From assembly GCA_026210745.1 (NCBI GenBank), contig CP110632.1:2479001-2543000 (forward strand): a DNA stretch of 64,000 nucleotides, given 5' to 3'. A model generated the notes under the pieces. It was given only the letters and a program-made list of their open reading frames with translations. It was not told the DNA's origin and made no database searches. The first letter of the stretch is position 1. Each line of letters opens with the position of its first letter. Shown one piece after another: positions 34,061 to 43,979 of the stretch. The position numbers and the translations under genes are program-made. Source of the DNA: Exobasidium rhododendri (lineage: Eukaryota > Basidiomycota > Exobasidiomycetes > Exobasidiales > Exobasidiaceae).

Positions 34061-35696
34061 ATGGAGGTGCCGACTGGAATCTCGAAAGAGAATCGAGTTC
34101 AAGCAGCAGCAGCAGTACCAGCACCAGCGCATCCCAGTCAGCAAGCTGTCAAGCCGAGCAAAGGGAGTCAGCCACCCTCATCAAAGACGCAACAGAAAAC
34201 TGCAAATGCCCCAAGTCGAAGAAGCGGGAAAAAGGAATCGATAGCAGCAGCATCAGCAGGCCCTTCAAGTAATACAGCAGGCCCCTCGAATAGCAATGGT
34301 GTCGCTTCTGATGCGAAGAAGAAGAAGAAAAGGAAGGAGAAAGCGGAAAAGGCAAACAACGGCGAGAGCACGGAAGGCTTCGGTGGTGGTGCTGAAGATC
34401 CAGTGGGAAAGATCAAATTACGAGTCGTCGTGAGGAGACTGCCTCCCAACGTGCCTGAAGCGGTCTTCTGGAAAGCAATATCGCCTTGGGCGAGAGTTCC
34501 AAGCTCGCTCTTGAAAGATGAAAAAAGCACTGTCGAGGTGGACGACACAAAGGTCAACGTTGAGCACGCTGTCTTCATTCCAGGTAAGCTCAAGGACGGC
34601 TCTAGAAGAGGTGTCAATGCAGAGACAGGGGTATCGCCTCACATTTCATCTCGAGCATACATACGCTTCAAGACAATCGAAGCACTCATAGACTTCCACC
34701 GCGGCTTCGATGGGCACCTCTTCAAGGATTCAAAGGGTAACGAGTACACTGCTCTTGTCGAGTTCGCACCTTTCCAAAGGACACCAAACGAGCTAGCAAA
34801 GAGACGAAAAGCAGATCCCTTTGTCGGCACTATTGAAGAAGGTGCGTATTTTGTCCCCTCATCTTCGCAAGGCCTTTTCGGGAAAGCTCACTCCGAATCC
34901 TGTCTCCTCCTTTTCGTTGCCAACAGACAAAGACTACAAGTTGTTCCTTGTCTCACTGGAGAAGAAAAGGGCAGAGGAGGATGGACAGACGCAATCAGAA
35001 AAGACTGATGCCCAGCTTATGAGTCAATTGACCTTGGCGAAAGAGAATCACAGCAACAATTCCGAGCGAGCCAAGCATACCCCCCTGTTGGATCATTTGC
35101 GTGCCAAGAGAACGGCGAAAGCTGAATCGTCTGCCCTAAAGAATGCACGAAACTATTTGAATAGAAGCAACAATGCATTTGCAGCTGCTTCGACAGGGGG
35201 TGGTAATGCTGCTCCTGGTGGCGGTGGTGGTGAAAGAGCGAAAGGAAAAGGCAAGGCGCAGGCAGCATCGGGAGTCAAAGCTTCTTCACAAGTCCCTACA
35301 GGACCCAAAGCAAGTCGGACGCCAAAGGAGAAGGTCGCGAAGAAGCAAGCACACCCATCAGGATCGATGCCCGAAGGAGCTGCGATACCGCCGAAAGGTC
35401 CAAGCGCAGGTCAGAAGGGACAAGGTAGAGGGGCAAAGGGGACCAATAAGAATACTGCTGGCAGCGGAAAAGCGCAAGGGAATGCTGAGAATCTGTCTAT
35501 CCTGTCGAAGCAAAACAGCACCGAGGGAGGTACAGGACAAGCCAAGGCTGTCCCTCCTGCCCCACCTGTAGCAGACAGAGGTGCAGGAAATGCTGAACGT
35601 GGAGTCTCGTCAAGAGGGCGAGGCAAAGCATCGAGGGGCGGTCGAGGTCGAGGGGGAGGAAAGACAGGGGGAACAGGAGACGGTATTGCCACTTAA
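34061..35696 (+). CDS. UPF3: Nonsense-mediated decay factor Upf3 (Smg4/UPF3 domain)
   Basis: Two exons, join(34061..34841, 34927..35696), 516 residues. A low-complexity Lys/Ser/Ala N-terminus leads into the Smg4/UPF3 RRM-like domain at about residues 110-265. Landmarks are IKLRVVVRRLPPNVPEAVFW, SSRAYIRFKTIEALIDF and YTALVEFAPFQR. Across the phase-1 intron (GTGCGT donor, CAACAG acceptor) the protein continues DKDYKLFLVSLEKKRAEED. The C-terminal half is basic and Gly-rich, ending in an RGRGKASRGGRGRGGG tail that may bind RNA. Upf3 bridges exon-junction or ribosome complexes to Upf2/Upf1 in degradation of premature-stop mRNAs. It shares a divergent promoter with the splicing gene SYF2. Confidence 0.92.
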
Positions 35697-36341
35697 TGCA
35701 GTCATTCACGGCCATCATAGCGGGATAGTATGTTCATTGTTAATCACATCTGTATTGACCTGCTAGAATATTTGACCTCTCATTACTACGCTCAAGCCTG
35801 TTGCGCTCAGCGCTCTCCTGAGCGTCATCTATACATATATACGCGTATAGTCAGTCGTTGACGAGAGAGACAGCACCGCGCAAGGCGGAGCCTGTGTACT
35901 GAGACAGCGCCGAGTAGCAGTCAATGAATTAATCGGAGCCCCCACTGGATCCCCTTGACCGCACAATGGTACCCACTTGTTTTCCTTTTGTCAGGCTTGG
36001 AAAGGGGAGATGCGATAGGGAGGTAGCCGGCCGTGATTGAAAAAGGGCAGAAGAGAGAGAGGAAAAGGCGGCGAGGATCGTCTCGAGATTCAAGCTCCCC
36101 TCAGATTTGCCCCATCCTCCGTACCCTTCTTTCTTTCTCCTGTCTTTGATATTCGCCCTCCGCTCCCGTCAGCTAGGACACTCACTCTTTAAGATTGAGC
36201 TTGCCGCTTCCCCTCTGACGCTCTCTCTTCCTCCTTTCTGCTCATCCTGCAGCTTGATAACTCATCGCGAAGGATTACTTGCACACACACTTGCCACTGT
36301 TGCTCCGGAGACGAGACAATGCTCATTGCTCATTCACCACA
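35697..36341. promoter_or_regulatory. Spacer between UPF3 and the PX-like gene, with hairpin and ACGCGT palindrome
   Basis: A 645-base spacer with no supportable gene. It contains a 7-bp perfect hairpin (CGCTCAG at 35804-35810, CTGAGCG at 35818-35824, 7-nt loop). It also contains a 12-bp palindrome TATACGCGTATA at 35838-35849 with the MCB core ACGCGT. The hairpin might lie in the UPF3 3' UTR, and the pyrimidine-rich 36107-36260 region is typical of a fungal promoter or 5' UTR. Confidence 0.4.
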
Positions 36342-38591
36342 ATGAGTGCTCCTTTTTCAAGTCCTCCAGGGAGAACATCATTTGCGAACGATGATTCCTC
36401 TGCCACCCGAATACACAGATACCAAAATCGCTCGATGGAGGCGATACCACAGCTTCGAAAGAGCTCCTTCATATACGACAGACGACAGCTGAACATCGAG
36501 TCGGTGCAGTGCATACATGTCGAGGATGGAAGCGGAATTGAAACAGTGTATACGTTTCTGGTCAGACCTGTCCTACTTCAGAATAGTCGGCAGAATAAGA
36601 AACTCATTAAAGGGGCTAGAGAGGGGACGAACGAAGAATCTGTATCACCGCAAGAACTGGAGTCGTATCAAGTGCAAAAATCGCTCAGAGAATTACTCGA
36701 GCTATCGTCACGACTGATGTCATCCTTTGAAACACTTCTTGATGAAAAGAGGGGTGGACCACAGCCCCTGACGAAAGAGATGCTGGTATCTGGGTGGAAA
36801 GTGAAAGATATCTTCAAGCGAAAGAAGAGGCCAACGAGTGGTGTAGAGACGCATTCGATGGACATCAGTGCGTATGTAAAGAAGGAACTGGTGAACGACT
36901 TCTTCATAAAGGTGTTGAATGTCGGTGGAGAAGTGTTGAGCAGTAGTAGAGCGATGCAGGACTTCTTTCAAATGCAGGACGGGGATGGCATCGAAGCCAC
37001 GTACGACGACCCAAGGACTCTGAAGAAGGTGGCCTCGAGTTGCAGTCCATCGAAGCCGGTATTGAGCCATCTCAAACAAGAGAGTCAGCACGCAATGGAG
37101 CCTACTGAAGAGCTGTCTGGCTCACCGTCTTGGCAATCTACATTTGCTTCGACGCCAGTCAGTGCTACCGCTAGCGAGCGTAAGCTGGGTCCATGGAGAG
37201 GTGGAAAGGGTCGACCTGAAGCGCAGTACACTACACCCACTCGAGCATCACCCGCACCTGGTCAGTCCTACTATAGTTGTCCTCTCCTCAATCAGTCCAA
37301 GTCGTCGCTCTTGAAGATTGATGCAAGTGCTGGCATATGTGAGTATGACAGACAGTCGCCTCTGAGCAAAACATCAGAGACGCCGCCACCGCCACTGTAT
37401 AGCCATTTGCTCAGGAGCGTGAGCCAGCAAGACTTGCGCAGCGATCAGGGATCATGGCGACAGGATGTCAATCGAGCAGCCTACGAGCGATCAAGAAAGC
37501 TCTCCACAAATTCATCGGCGACGGTACCACTCCATTATTCTTCAATCTCACCAGCAGCTACGAAGCCTCCTTCAACCAAGTCAAAGACACCTTCGCCGGA
37601 AGGGGCAGTCATCCTCACAGCAACGCGGGCCAAAGCCAGTGGGTGGAGAATCATCAAGGGCAGCGAAGGTTTTGGGTCGAGCTTGAACGAGTGCGATTCC
37701 AACGGCAATAAGATCCCACCGAGTCGCGCATCAGATGGCAAGCAGTCCTCAACGTCCCTCCAACATCACCAACAGCGTCAGGACGACTACGTCAGTATCA
37801 AGGGAAGTGAAAAGCAATCGAATATATTGGCGACACAGAGCGTACAAAAGGAGAGCAGAGCTTACATCCCCTCTGACCTGGAGCGACTCATATTCGGCGA
37901 TGGAAAGAGCGATACTCCATCGGTGCAAGCTGATATTTTCCACGATGTCGAACATCTGGACGATGAAGATGACCAGATTGCCTCGACAAACAGGGGAGGA
38001 CGGCAAAGAATAGACAGAAAGGCGAGCTACAAAGTCAAGGGCAGGGCTTCTGGGCTACGATTAAACTTGTCTGGTCGATCTAACATGACCACTTCCAGCA
38101 TGCTAGCCTCTGGTCCTTCCTCTGCTCCTCTCGAGACGACCAGACTAAAGGTCGTACCTTCTTCGTCCGTCTTCCATCATTCCTCGTCCACTTTGAAAAC
38201 ATTTGATAAACGTGAAGGCACGCTCCGGCTAGCAGAGAGTAGCAAATCGTGGAGGGAGTCGTCCATTTCGTACAGCGATCGTCCTGCTCCTACACTGAAG
38301 TCGACGAAGAGATCATGGAGTGCAAACAGTCATCTGACCCTTTCAAGTGGCACGCATTCCCTGGTACAATCTTCGCCCCTCCAAATGGCTGCCTTTTTAG
38401 GTCAGTCTCAGCTGGACAGAAGCAGAAGAGGCGGCAATGCCATCGAATCGCATATGCACCGATTGACTGTAGATCCAAGCTCTCCCGCTACTGTGGACAG
38501 GGAAGCAGCGATCATCGAAAGGGAAGTCATGGAGTGGAAAGCAAGTCAGGGCACTCCCACACCTCGAAGACGTATTGCCAATCGGTTTTGA
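36342..38591 (+). CDS. Protein with a divergent PX-like domain and long disordered tail
   Basis: Single exon, 749 residues, starting at the ATG at 36342 (MSAPFSSPPGRTSF). Residues about 40-215 resemble a phox-homology region of the Bem1/NoxR style. A first strand reads IESVQCIHVEDGSGIETVYTF. A helix reads LLELSSRLMSSFETLL. A later block reads ISAYVKKELVNDFFIKVLNV, followed by SRAMQDFFQMQDGDG, similar to the end of PX domains. A loop of about 60 residues and a basic KDIFKRKKRP patch are inserted. The rest is Ser/Pro-rich and probably disordered. It ends EWKASQGTPTPRRRIANRF. No SH3 or PB1 domain is visible, so it is not a Bem1 orthologue. Phosphoinositide binding is a guess. It converges on the first mitochondrial paralogue, with an 87-bp gap. 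Confidence 0.7.
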   Translation: MSAPFSSPPGRTSFANDDSSATRIHRYQNRSMEAIPQLRKSSFIYDRRQLNIESVQCIHVEDGSGIETVYTFLVRPVLLQNSRQNKKLIKGAREGTNEESVSPQELESYQVQKSLRELLELSSRLMSSFETLLDEKRGGPQPLTKEMLVSGWKVKDIFKRKKRPTSGVETHSMDISAYVKKELVNDFFIKVLNVGGEVLSSSRAMQDFFQMQDGDGIEATYDDPRTLKKVASSCSPSKPVLSHLKQESQHAMEPTEELSGSPSWQSTFASTPVSATASERKLGPWRGGKGRPEAQYTTPTRASPAPGQSYYSCPLLNQSKSSLLKIDASAGICEYDRQSPLSKTSETPPPPLYSHLLRSVSQQDLRSDQGSWRQDVNRAAYERSRKLSTNSSATVPLHYSSISPAATKPPSTKSKTPSPEGAVILTATRAKASGWRIIKGSEGFGSSLNECDSNGNKIPPSRASDGKQSSTSLQHHQQRQDDYVSIKGSEKQSNILATQSVQKESRAYIPSDLERLIFGDGKSDTPSVQADIFHDVEHLDDEDDQIASTNRGGRQRIDRKASYKVKGRASGLRLNLSGRSNMTTSSMLASGPSSAPLETTRLKVVPSSSVFHHSSSTLKTFDKREGTLRLAESSKSWRESSISYSDRPAPTLKSTKRSWSANSHLTLSSGTHSLVQSSPLQMAAFLGQSQLDRSRRGGNAIESHMHRLTVDPSSPATVDREAAIIEREVMEWKASQGTPTPRRRIANRF

Positions 38592-38678
38592 AGCCTTCCT
38601 TGCTCCTTCATCCCCTCAGTGGAAGAAAGCAAGATAGACATCGTCGTAGGCTTGTGGCTGGAAAGGACGCCGAGCCAA

Positions 38679-39274
38679 TCAGTTTTTTCCCTCACCTTCC
38701 GACTTCTTTATCACCATCTCCCAGTAGTCCACTAAGTCGTAGAACATTGCGATCCAGTGCTTGTAAGACTTGAGCGAATACATATCCATCCCTTTCTCCT
38801 TCAAGCCCGCAAAGACTGCCGAAGAGGGAGAGTGAGAAAGGAAAGTCAACGTGTTTGGTCAATCTCGTTTAATGACCGCCGACGTCATGCTCCTGTACCA
38901 ACACTTCCAAACTCACTTTGACTCATTGCTTTCCTGACCTCATCCTCTCGCATCACTTTTGTCGTCGCCGCAAATGAAATCGGGGCACCCCTATAGTCAA
39001 TACCTTTCTCGTCCAGGATCTCGAGGAACGTCTTGAGTCCTTGCATAGCTCGAGGAGAGCTCGTCAATGTGAGAAGGAATTCAGAGGGTGGTTTCGTTTC
39101 ATCCTTTTTCCCCTTGACGTCGTCCTCTACCTTCTTGTCGGGACTGAATCTCGGCGTGCTTGTGCTGAGAGAGCGAAGGTAATAGTAGTGGTGATGATCG
39201 GGGTGTCTGGACGATCTGACTGCGAGCTGCGTCGTTATGCCTCGCAGCCTACTTCCCATCACCCTTTGCAGCAT
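38679..39274 (-). CDS. Mitochondrial-targeted protein, paralogue A of a tandem pair
   Basis: Two exons, complement(38917..39274, 38679..38815), 164 residues. The N-terminus (MLQRVMGSRLRGITTQLAVR) is basic, amphipathic and free of acidic residues, as expected of a mitochondrial presequence. The conserved part is SPRAMQGLKTFLEILDEKGI followed by AATTKVMREDEVRKAMSQ. After the phase-1 intron comes IFAGLKEKGMDMYSLKSYKH, and a C-terminal Trp/Tyr-rich extension (FYDLVDYWEMVIKKSEGEGKN) that the neighbour lacks. It aligns with the adjacent gene over about 70 residues with the intron in the same place and phase. Function is unknown. Confidence 0.7.
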
Positions 39275-39509
39275 GGCGGAGGAAATGGTTGTGGAAGTGG
39301 AAGAACTTAGAGGAAAAGCTAAGACAGTAGCGTCAATTATTTAGCGTGCAGCAGCAGCAAGTAGTAGTTCCCTTTCGCCACGCTCCTAACGACGATGAAT
39401 GCGATGAACGGTCTAATAAGGAAAAAGGCCAAAATGATGCTGTATGATTATGCTACATGCTAGTTGCTGAGAAGAGCTATTAGGAGTTTGAGAAGATGTT
39501 GCTATCAGC

Positions 39510-40080
39510 TCACTTTTTTTCACCCTCGCCATCGCCATCTTTATCTCCGTCTTCCTTTCCCTTGCCGAAAAAGCCGCTCTGTGAACTGAGTACTTGCTGC
39601 ATCTTCTCCGGCGACACATCGACGCCTGCTTCACGTAAAGCTGTCATGACTGAAGGTGTATGGGATAGGGGAAGTGGCAACGTCAGTACTATTCTTCACA
39701 GGCAATACATTTTGCCGAGAAATCAAAGGCTCCTCACCATCGCCTGTCGCTGATCTAATTTCGCTATCCATGGCAATCTTTGCCATCTGCATCATGCTGG
39801 GTGGCTGACCGCCTTTGACATCAACACCTTTCTTCTCTAGTAAATCCATCAGCTTGGTAATCACTTCCATCGCTTTCGGTGAATCTATCAACTTTTTCAT
39901 GAACTCTGGTTGTTTTGAGTCTTGCACAGAAGCTGATCTAAGTGCACTCGAGCTCATCATCGCAGCTTGACACCGTGATGATACAATTGTGGCAGATGCA
40001 GGCGAGCATACTAGCAGTGGCCCGCTCGGCAACGCCCTACCGACTGAACCTATCCTTCTCGTTGCGATGACTCGTAGCAT
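39510..40080 (-). CDS. Mitochondrial-targeted protein, paralogue B of a tandem pair
   Basis: Two exons, complement(39738..40080, 39510..39649), 160 residues. The presequence-like N-terminus is MLRVIATRRIGSVGRALPSG. The conserved part is PEFMKKLIDSPKAMEVITKL, then MDLLEKKGVDVKGG and PSMMQMAKIAMDSEIRSATG. Exon 2 begins VMTALREAGVDVSPEKMQQV and ends in a charged Lys/Asp/Glu/Gly tail. The 88-nt intron is phase 1, as in paralogue A. Both genes have the same orientation, with 235 bp between them, which indicates tandem duplication followed by strong divergence. I do not recognise a characterised homologue. It is divergent from RSP5. Confidence 0.7.
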
Positions 40081-40755
40081 GGTCAGAACGTATTCTCCAG
40101 TGGCTGCTTTGTCAAGTGGAGGAAGAGGTCGTCAGAGCAGGGCGGCCACACACATCCAAATTCGACCAAAATAGGTCGACAGACGTTTCTGTTAACGTAT
40201 CGTGGCTGTATCTAAAGTCGATCGCCACGTGTCTTGAGAATACGGAAAAACCTTCAGGTTATCATAGTGATATACGCTTCCTATACATTCAAATAGGGCA
40301 GTGTATGTATACTTTTTCACACTCAGTTCAGAAATGTGTCGCACAATAGTATACTAAGAAGATAGAAACCGAAAAGAGGTTGCAGATGAGCCGCTCGCTC
40401 GCTCCTAATGGCGCAGGTAAATCTAACAACGAGGAAAAGGGTTGAGAAAATACGATCAGCTGAGCAATTCAATTCCAACTTCACCAAGACATCCTCCATC
40501 TCACATTGCTCCTTCCCTAGTGTAGACTCCTTCTCGGGGCCCGACTTCGACTACCTAGAGCAAGCACATTCGACAGCCACCTTTCTTCCTGACTTGGAGT
40601 ACATCGTTGAGAACTCTTTAAAACCGCTACGCCTTCTTATTGTCACTCAAACCGGCGTTGCGTGCTCTATCTCACCTTCTCTTCGCACTTGATTGTCGCT
40701 ACGACCAGAGCACGGCACATTCACCTCCCGTAGCATCAGATAGACTCATTCTGGC
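40081..40755. promoter_or_regulatory. Divergent promoter region, mitochondrial paralogue B / RSP5
   Basis: A 675-base spacer with no supportable gene. A GCCACGTGTC site lies at about 40224-40233. Small frames at 40386 and 40408 (the latter MAQ followed by GTAAAT) were tested as 5' exons of RSP5, but their phases do not fit. The region is probably promoter and 5' UTR. Confidence 0.45.
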
Positions 40756-43350
40756 ATGGTTAACACTGTCAATCCCGGTCAATTGTGCGTATCCAGCAGG
40801 ACTTCGTCGTTATCTTTGCCAATTTTTTGTATCTTTTCCACTGACTCTGTTCTCTTGCCTATCCTTAGGACTCGTAAGATTCGAGTGACCGTTGTAGCAG
40901 CCGACGGACTGTCAAAGCGAGATGTGTTTCGATTGCCAGATCCGTTTGCTATCGTTACAGTTGACGGTGAGCAAACTCACTCCTCATCGATCATCAAGAA
41001 GACCTTGAATCCTTATTGGAGCGATAGTTTTGACGTCACTGTCAAGGACTCCTCCGTCCTGGCTGTTCAAATCTTTGATCAAAAGAAATTCAAGAAGCGT
41101 GATCAAGGTTTCTTGGGAGTCATCAACATTCATGTTGCAGATGTCATTGATCTGGAACTGGGTGGGAAGGTGCTACTGACTAGGGAATTAAAGCGATCAA
41201 ATGATAACCTTGTTGTTCATGGGAAAATCATCATCGAGCTCAACACCGATACGAGCAAAGTCATTAACAACCACAGCAGCGCGGGAGCAGCACCAAGCCT
41301 GTCTGTTCCAAACTCTGGATCGGCCGCATCAACAGCTTCCTTATCAAGACCCGAATCAACCAACGGTCTGCAATCTGCCTCAGAAGCACGAACGTCGACT
41401 GCAGGTGATGCAGCCAACAATTTGTTAGGTCCTCCTCCTCCTGCTTCCGCCCCGAGCCGTAGCTCGCTTGGCTCGTCTGCTCCTCCCATTGGTGCGCCAG
41501 CTACCTCTGCAGCAGTTGGAGCCAGCTTGGTTGCCGGTGCCATCAATGGTGGAGCGAATACTAGAAATGAAGCCAGTGCAGATGGCCAAGTGTTGCCTCC
41601 CGGCTGGGAAAAGAGAACCGATCATCTGGGTAGAACGTACTTTGTCGATCACAACACTCGTACCACCACCTGGACTAGACCATCAGCGAGTAGTAACGTG
41701 AACAATGCAGCTCAAGCTACCGTTGCAGCTGCTGACCGTCAACGACACAGTAATCGAGCTCTGGCAGATGAGATGTTGGGAGTAGGGGGTGATGGAGATG
41801 GCGGTGCAGGTGCTATGGGACAAGGAGGTGCTAGTACGCCCAATGCAGATCCTCCGAGTGCGAATGCTGTCTTGCCCAGTAGCACTACAACAACAGCTGG
41901 CTCTGGACCTCTACCAGCTGGTTGGGAACAGCGAAATACACCAGAAGGGCGCCCCTACTTTGTCGATCACAACACTCGCACCACCACATGGGTCGATCCA
42001 AGAAGGCAACAGATCTTGCGAATCATGGGACCAAACGGAAACAACTTGACTGTGCAACCACAGAGTGTATCTCAGCTGGGGCCTTTGCCAAGTGGGTGGG
42101 AGATGCGACTGACGTCGACAGCAAGAGTGTACTTTGTCGACCACAACACCAAGACCACAACATGGGACGACCCTCGCTTACCTTCCAGTCTCGATCAAAA
42201 TGTGCCCCAGTACAAGAGGGATTTCCGAAGAAAGCTCATCTACTTCCGCTCTCAACCTGCTCTGCGACCTATTCCAGGTCAATGCCATGTGAAGATTCGT
42301 CGTACTCACATCTTTGAGGATTCCTATGCAGAGATTATGCGACAACAGCCCAACGACCTCAAGAAGAGGTTGATGATCAAATTCGAAGGCGAAGACGGTC
42401 TCGATTACGGTGGTCTTTCTCGAGAGTTCTTCTTCTTGCTGTCTCACGAGATGTTCAACCCTTTCTACTGCCTCTTCGAATACTCTGCGCACGACAATTA
42501 CACTTTGCAGATCAACCCGCACTCTGGTGTAAATCCGGAACACTTGAACTACTTCAAGTTCATCGGACGAGTGCTCGGACTGGCCATCTTCCACAGGCGA
42601 TTCCTCGATGCCTACTTCATCGTCTCGTTCTACAAGATGATCCTGAAGAAGAAGATTCAGCTGGGCGATCTGGAGAGTGTCGATGCAGACTACCATCGAT
42701 CGTTGAACTGGATGCTAGACAACTCCATCGTGGATGTGGTGGATGAGACGTTTACTGCTGTCGAAGACAAGTTTGGTGAAATGATCACGGTTCCGTTGAA
42801 GCCGGGCGGAGAAGACATCGAAGTGACGGACGACAACAAAAAGGAATACATTGACCTGATGACGGAATGGAGAATCGTGCGCAGAGTAGAGGAGCAATTC
42901 AAGGCCTTCATCTCCGGCTTCACGGAACTCATTCCACAAGATCTGATCAACGTCTTTGACGAACGAGAATTGGAATTGTTGATTGGAGGAATGTCAGAGA
43001 TCGACGTTGATGACTGGAAACGATTCACCGACTACAGAGGCTTCACCGAGCAGGATGAAGTCGTGCAATGGTTCTGGCAGTGTGTCCGATCGTGGCCACC
43101 GGAGAGGAAGTCACGCTTGCTGCAGTTTGCAACAGGCACATCCAGAATCCCCGTCAACGGATTCAAAGACTTGCAAGGCTCCGATGGCCCACGTCGCTTC
43201 ACGATTGAAAAGTCCGGTGAAGTGACGCAATTGCCCAAATCACACACTTGCTTCAACCGTATTGATCTACCTCCTTACTCCTCCAAGACGATTCTCGAGG
43301 AGAAGCTGGTGTGGGCAGTCGAAGAAACAATGGGCTTTGGACAAGAATAG
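40756..43350 (+). CDS. RSP5: Rsp5/Nedd4-type HECT E3 ubiquitin ligase (C2-WW3-HECT)
   Basis: Two exons, join(40756..40784, 40869..43350), 836 residues; yeast Rsp5 has 809. The 29-nt first exon codes MVNTVNPGQ and, over a phase-2 intron with GTGCGT donor, joins [15 protein letters not shown]. The C2 domain (residues about 12-135) contains [20 protein letters not shown] and [11 protein letters not shown]. Three WW domains begin near residues 253, 358 and 416, each with GWE...YFVDHNT(R/K)TTTW. The HECT domain occupies about 500-836 and has [15 protein letters not shown] and [20 protein letters not shown]. The catalytic Cys804 is in [14 protein letters not shown]. It ubiquitinates membrane cargo for endocytosis, usually through PY-motif adaptors such as arrestin-like proteins; one of that fold lies at 52-54 kb. 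Confidence 0.96.
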   Translation: MVNTVNPGQLCVSSRTSSLSLPIFCIFSTDSVLLPILRTRKIRVTVVAADGLSKRDVFRLPDPFAIVTVDGEQTHSSSIIKKTLNPYWSDSFDVTVKDSSVLAVQIFDQKKFKKRDQGFLGVINIHVADVIDLELGGKVLLTRELKRSNDNLVVHGKIIIELNTDTSKVINNHSSAGAAPSLSVPNSGSAASTASLSRPESTNGLQSASEARTSTAGDAANNLLGPPPPASAPSRSSLGSSAPPIGAPATSAAVGASLVAGAINGGANTRNEASADGQVLPPGWEKRTDHLGRTYFVDHNTRTTTWTRPSASSNVNNAAQATVAAADRQRHSNRALADEMLGVGGDGDGGAGAMGQGGASTPNADPPSANAVLPSSTTTTAGSGPLPAGWEQRNTPEGRPYFVDHNTRTTTWVDPRRQQILRIMGPNGNNLTVQPQSVSQLGPLPSGWEMRLTSTARVYFVDHNTKTTTWDDPRLPSSLDQNVPQYKRDFRRKLIYFRSQPALRPIPGQCHVKIRRTHIFEDSYAEIMRQQPNDLKKRLMIKFEGEDGLDYGGLSREFFFLLSHEMFNPFYCLFEYSAHDNYTLQINPHSGVNPEHLNYFKFIGRVLGLAIFHRRFLDAYFIVSFYKMILKKKIQLGDLESVDADYHRSLNWMLDNSIVDVVDETFTAVEDKFGEMITVPLKPGGEDIEVTDDNKKEYIDLMTEWRIVRRVEEQFKAFISGFTELIPQDLINVFDERELELLIGGMSEIDVDDWKRFTDYRGFTEQDEVVQWFWQCVRSWPPERKSRLLQFATGTSRIPVNGFKDLQGSDGPRRFTIEKSGEVTQLPKSHTCFNRIDLPPYSSKTILEEKLVWAVEETMGFGQE

Positions 43351-43979
43351 ACTTCGTATCGTTTTTCTTTCTTTTTCCCCTTTCCTCTATATTGACCTCT
43401 TCTTGCTTTTCTACCTCTCCGTATTCCCTGCTACCACCCCTTCTCCCACCTCGACTTGTTCTGAAAGACTGCTCCAAGACAAGCTTAATGTCCCTTATTG
43501 CTCCTCTCCTCCATACCTCTTCTTTCTCGCCACTTTCCCGTCGTCTGTATCTGACCTTACCTCTTGATCTTAGGAATAATCCAAACTACTCTTATTCACC
43601 ATCGACTGCACGCACACCAAGAACATAAAGTGAACGCGGTGATGATGTGTATTTTAGCAATGGGTCAAATGAGTGTCGAAATGAAGGAAGGTGAGAGAAA
43701 GGGAGGGAGGGAAGGAATGTAAGGTTGAGACAAAGGGGAAGGGAATGAAACGAGGGCCTGTGATAGGAGTACCAAGAGCCGTACAGGCCACAGAGGGACA
43801 ACAGTGCGCTAGTGACAAGCTAGGATACGTCCTGCTCTTTTGGATTTTGGTTGGGTAAGGAGGGAGAAAGGATTGGGGCGAAGGTGAGAGGGTGATGGAG
43901 TGAAGGAATGGAGTGCGGGGAAAGGGGTAAAAGGGGTGTGGGGGAAGGACTTATCCATTCAGTAGGGTGGTGCACTGAA
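43351..43979. other. Convergent 3'-3' spacer of RSP5 and CDC25
   Basis: A 629-base spacer. The first 230 bases are pyrimidine-rich (RSP5 3' UTR); the part from about 43680 to 43975 is strongly purine-rich on the + strand, with repeated GGGAGGGAGG-like words. No gene is supported; short frames follow the base bias. Confidence 0.5.

Noticed and set aside
40386-40420. ATGAGCCGC... or ATGGCGCAG followed by GTAAAT as RSP5 exon 1
   Set aside because: Phases 1 and 0 do not fit the acceptor at 40868, which needs phase 2; the ATG at 40756 with donor GTGCGT fits exactly.
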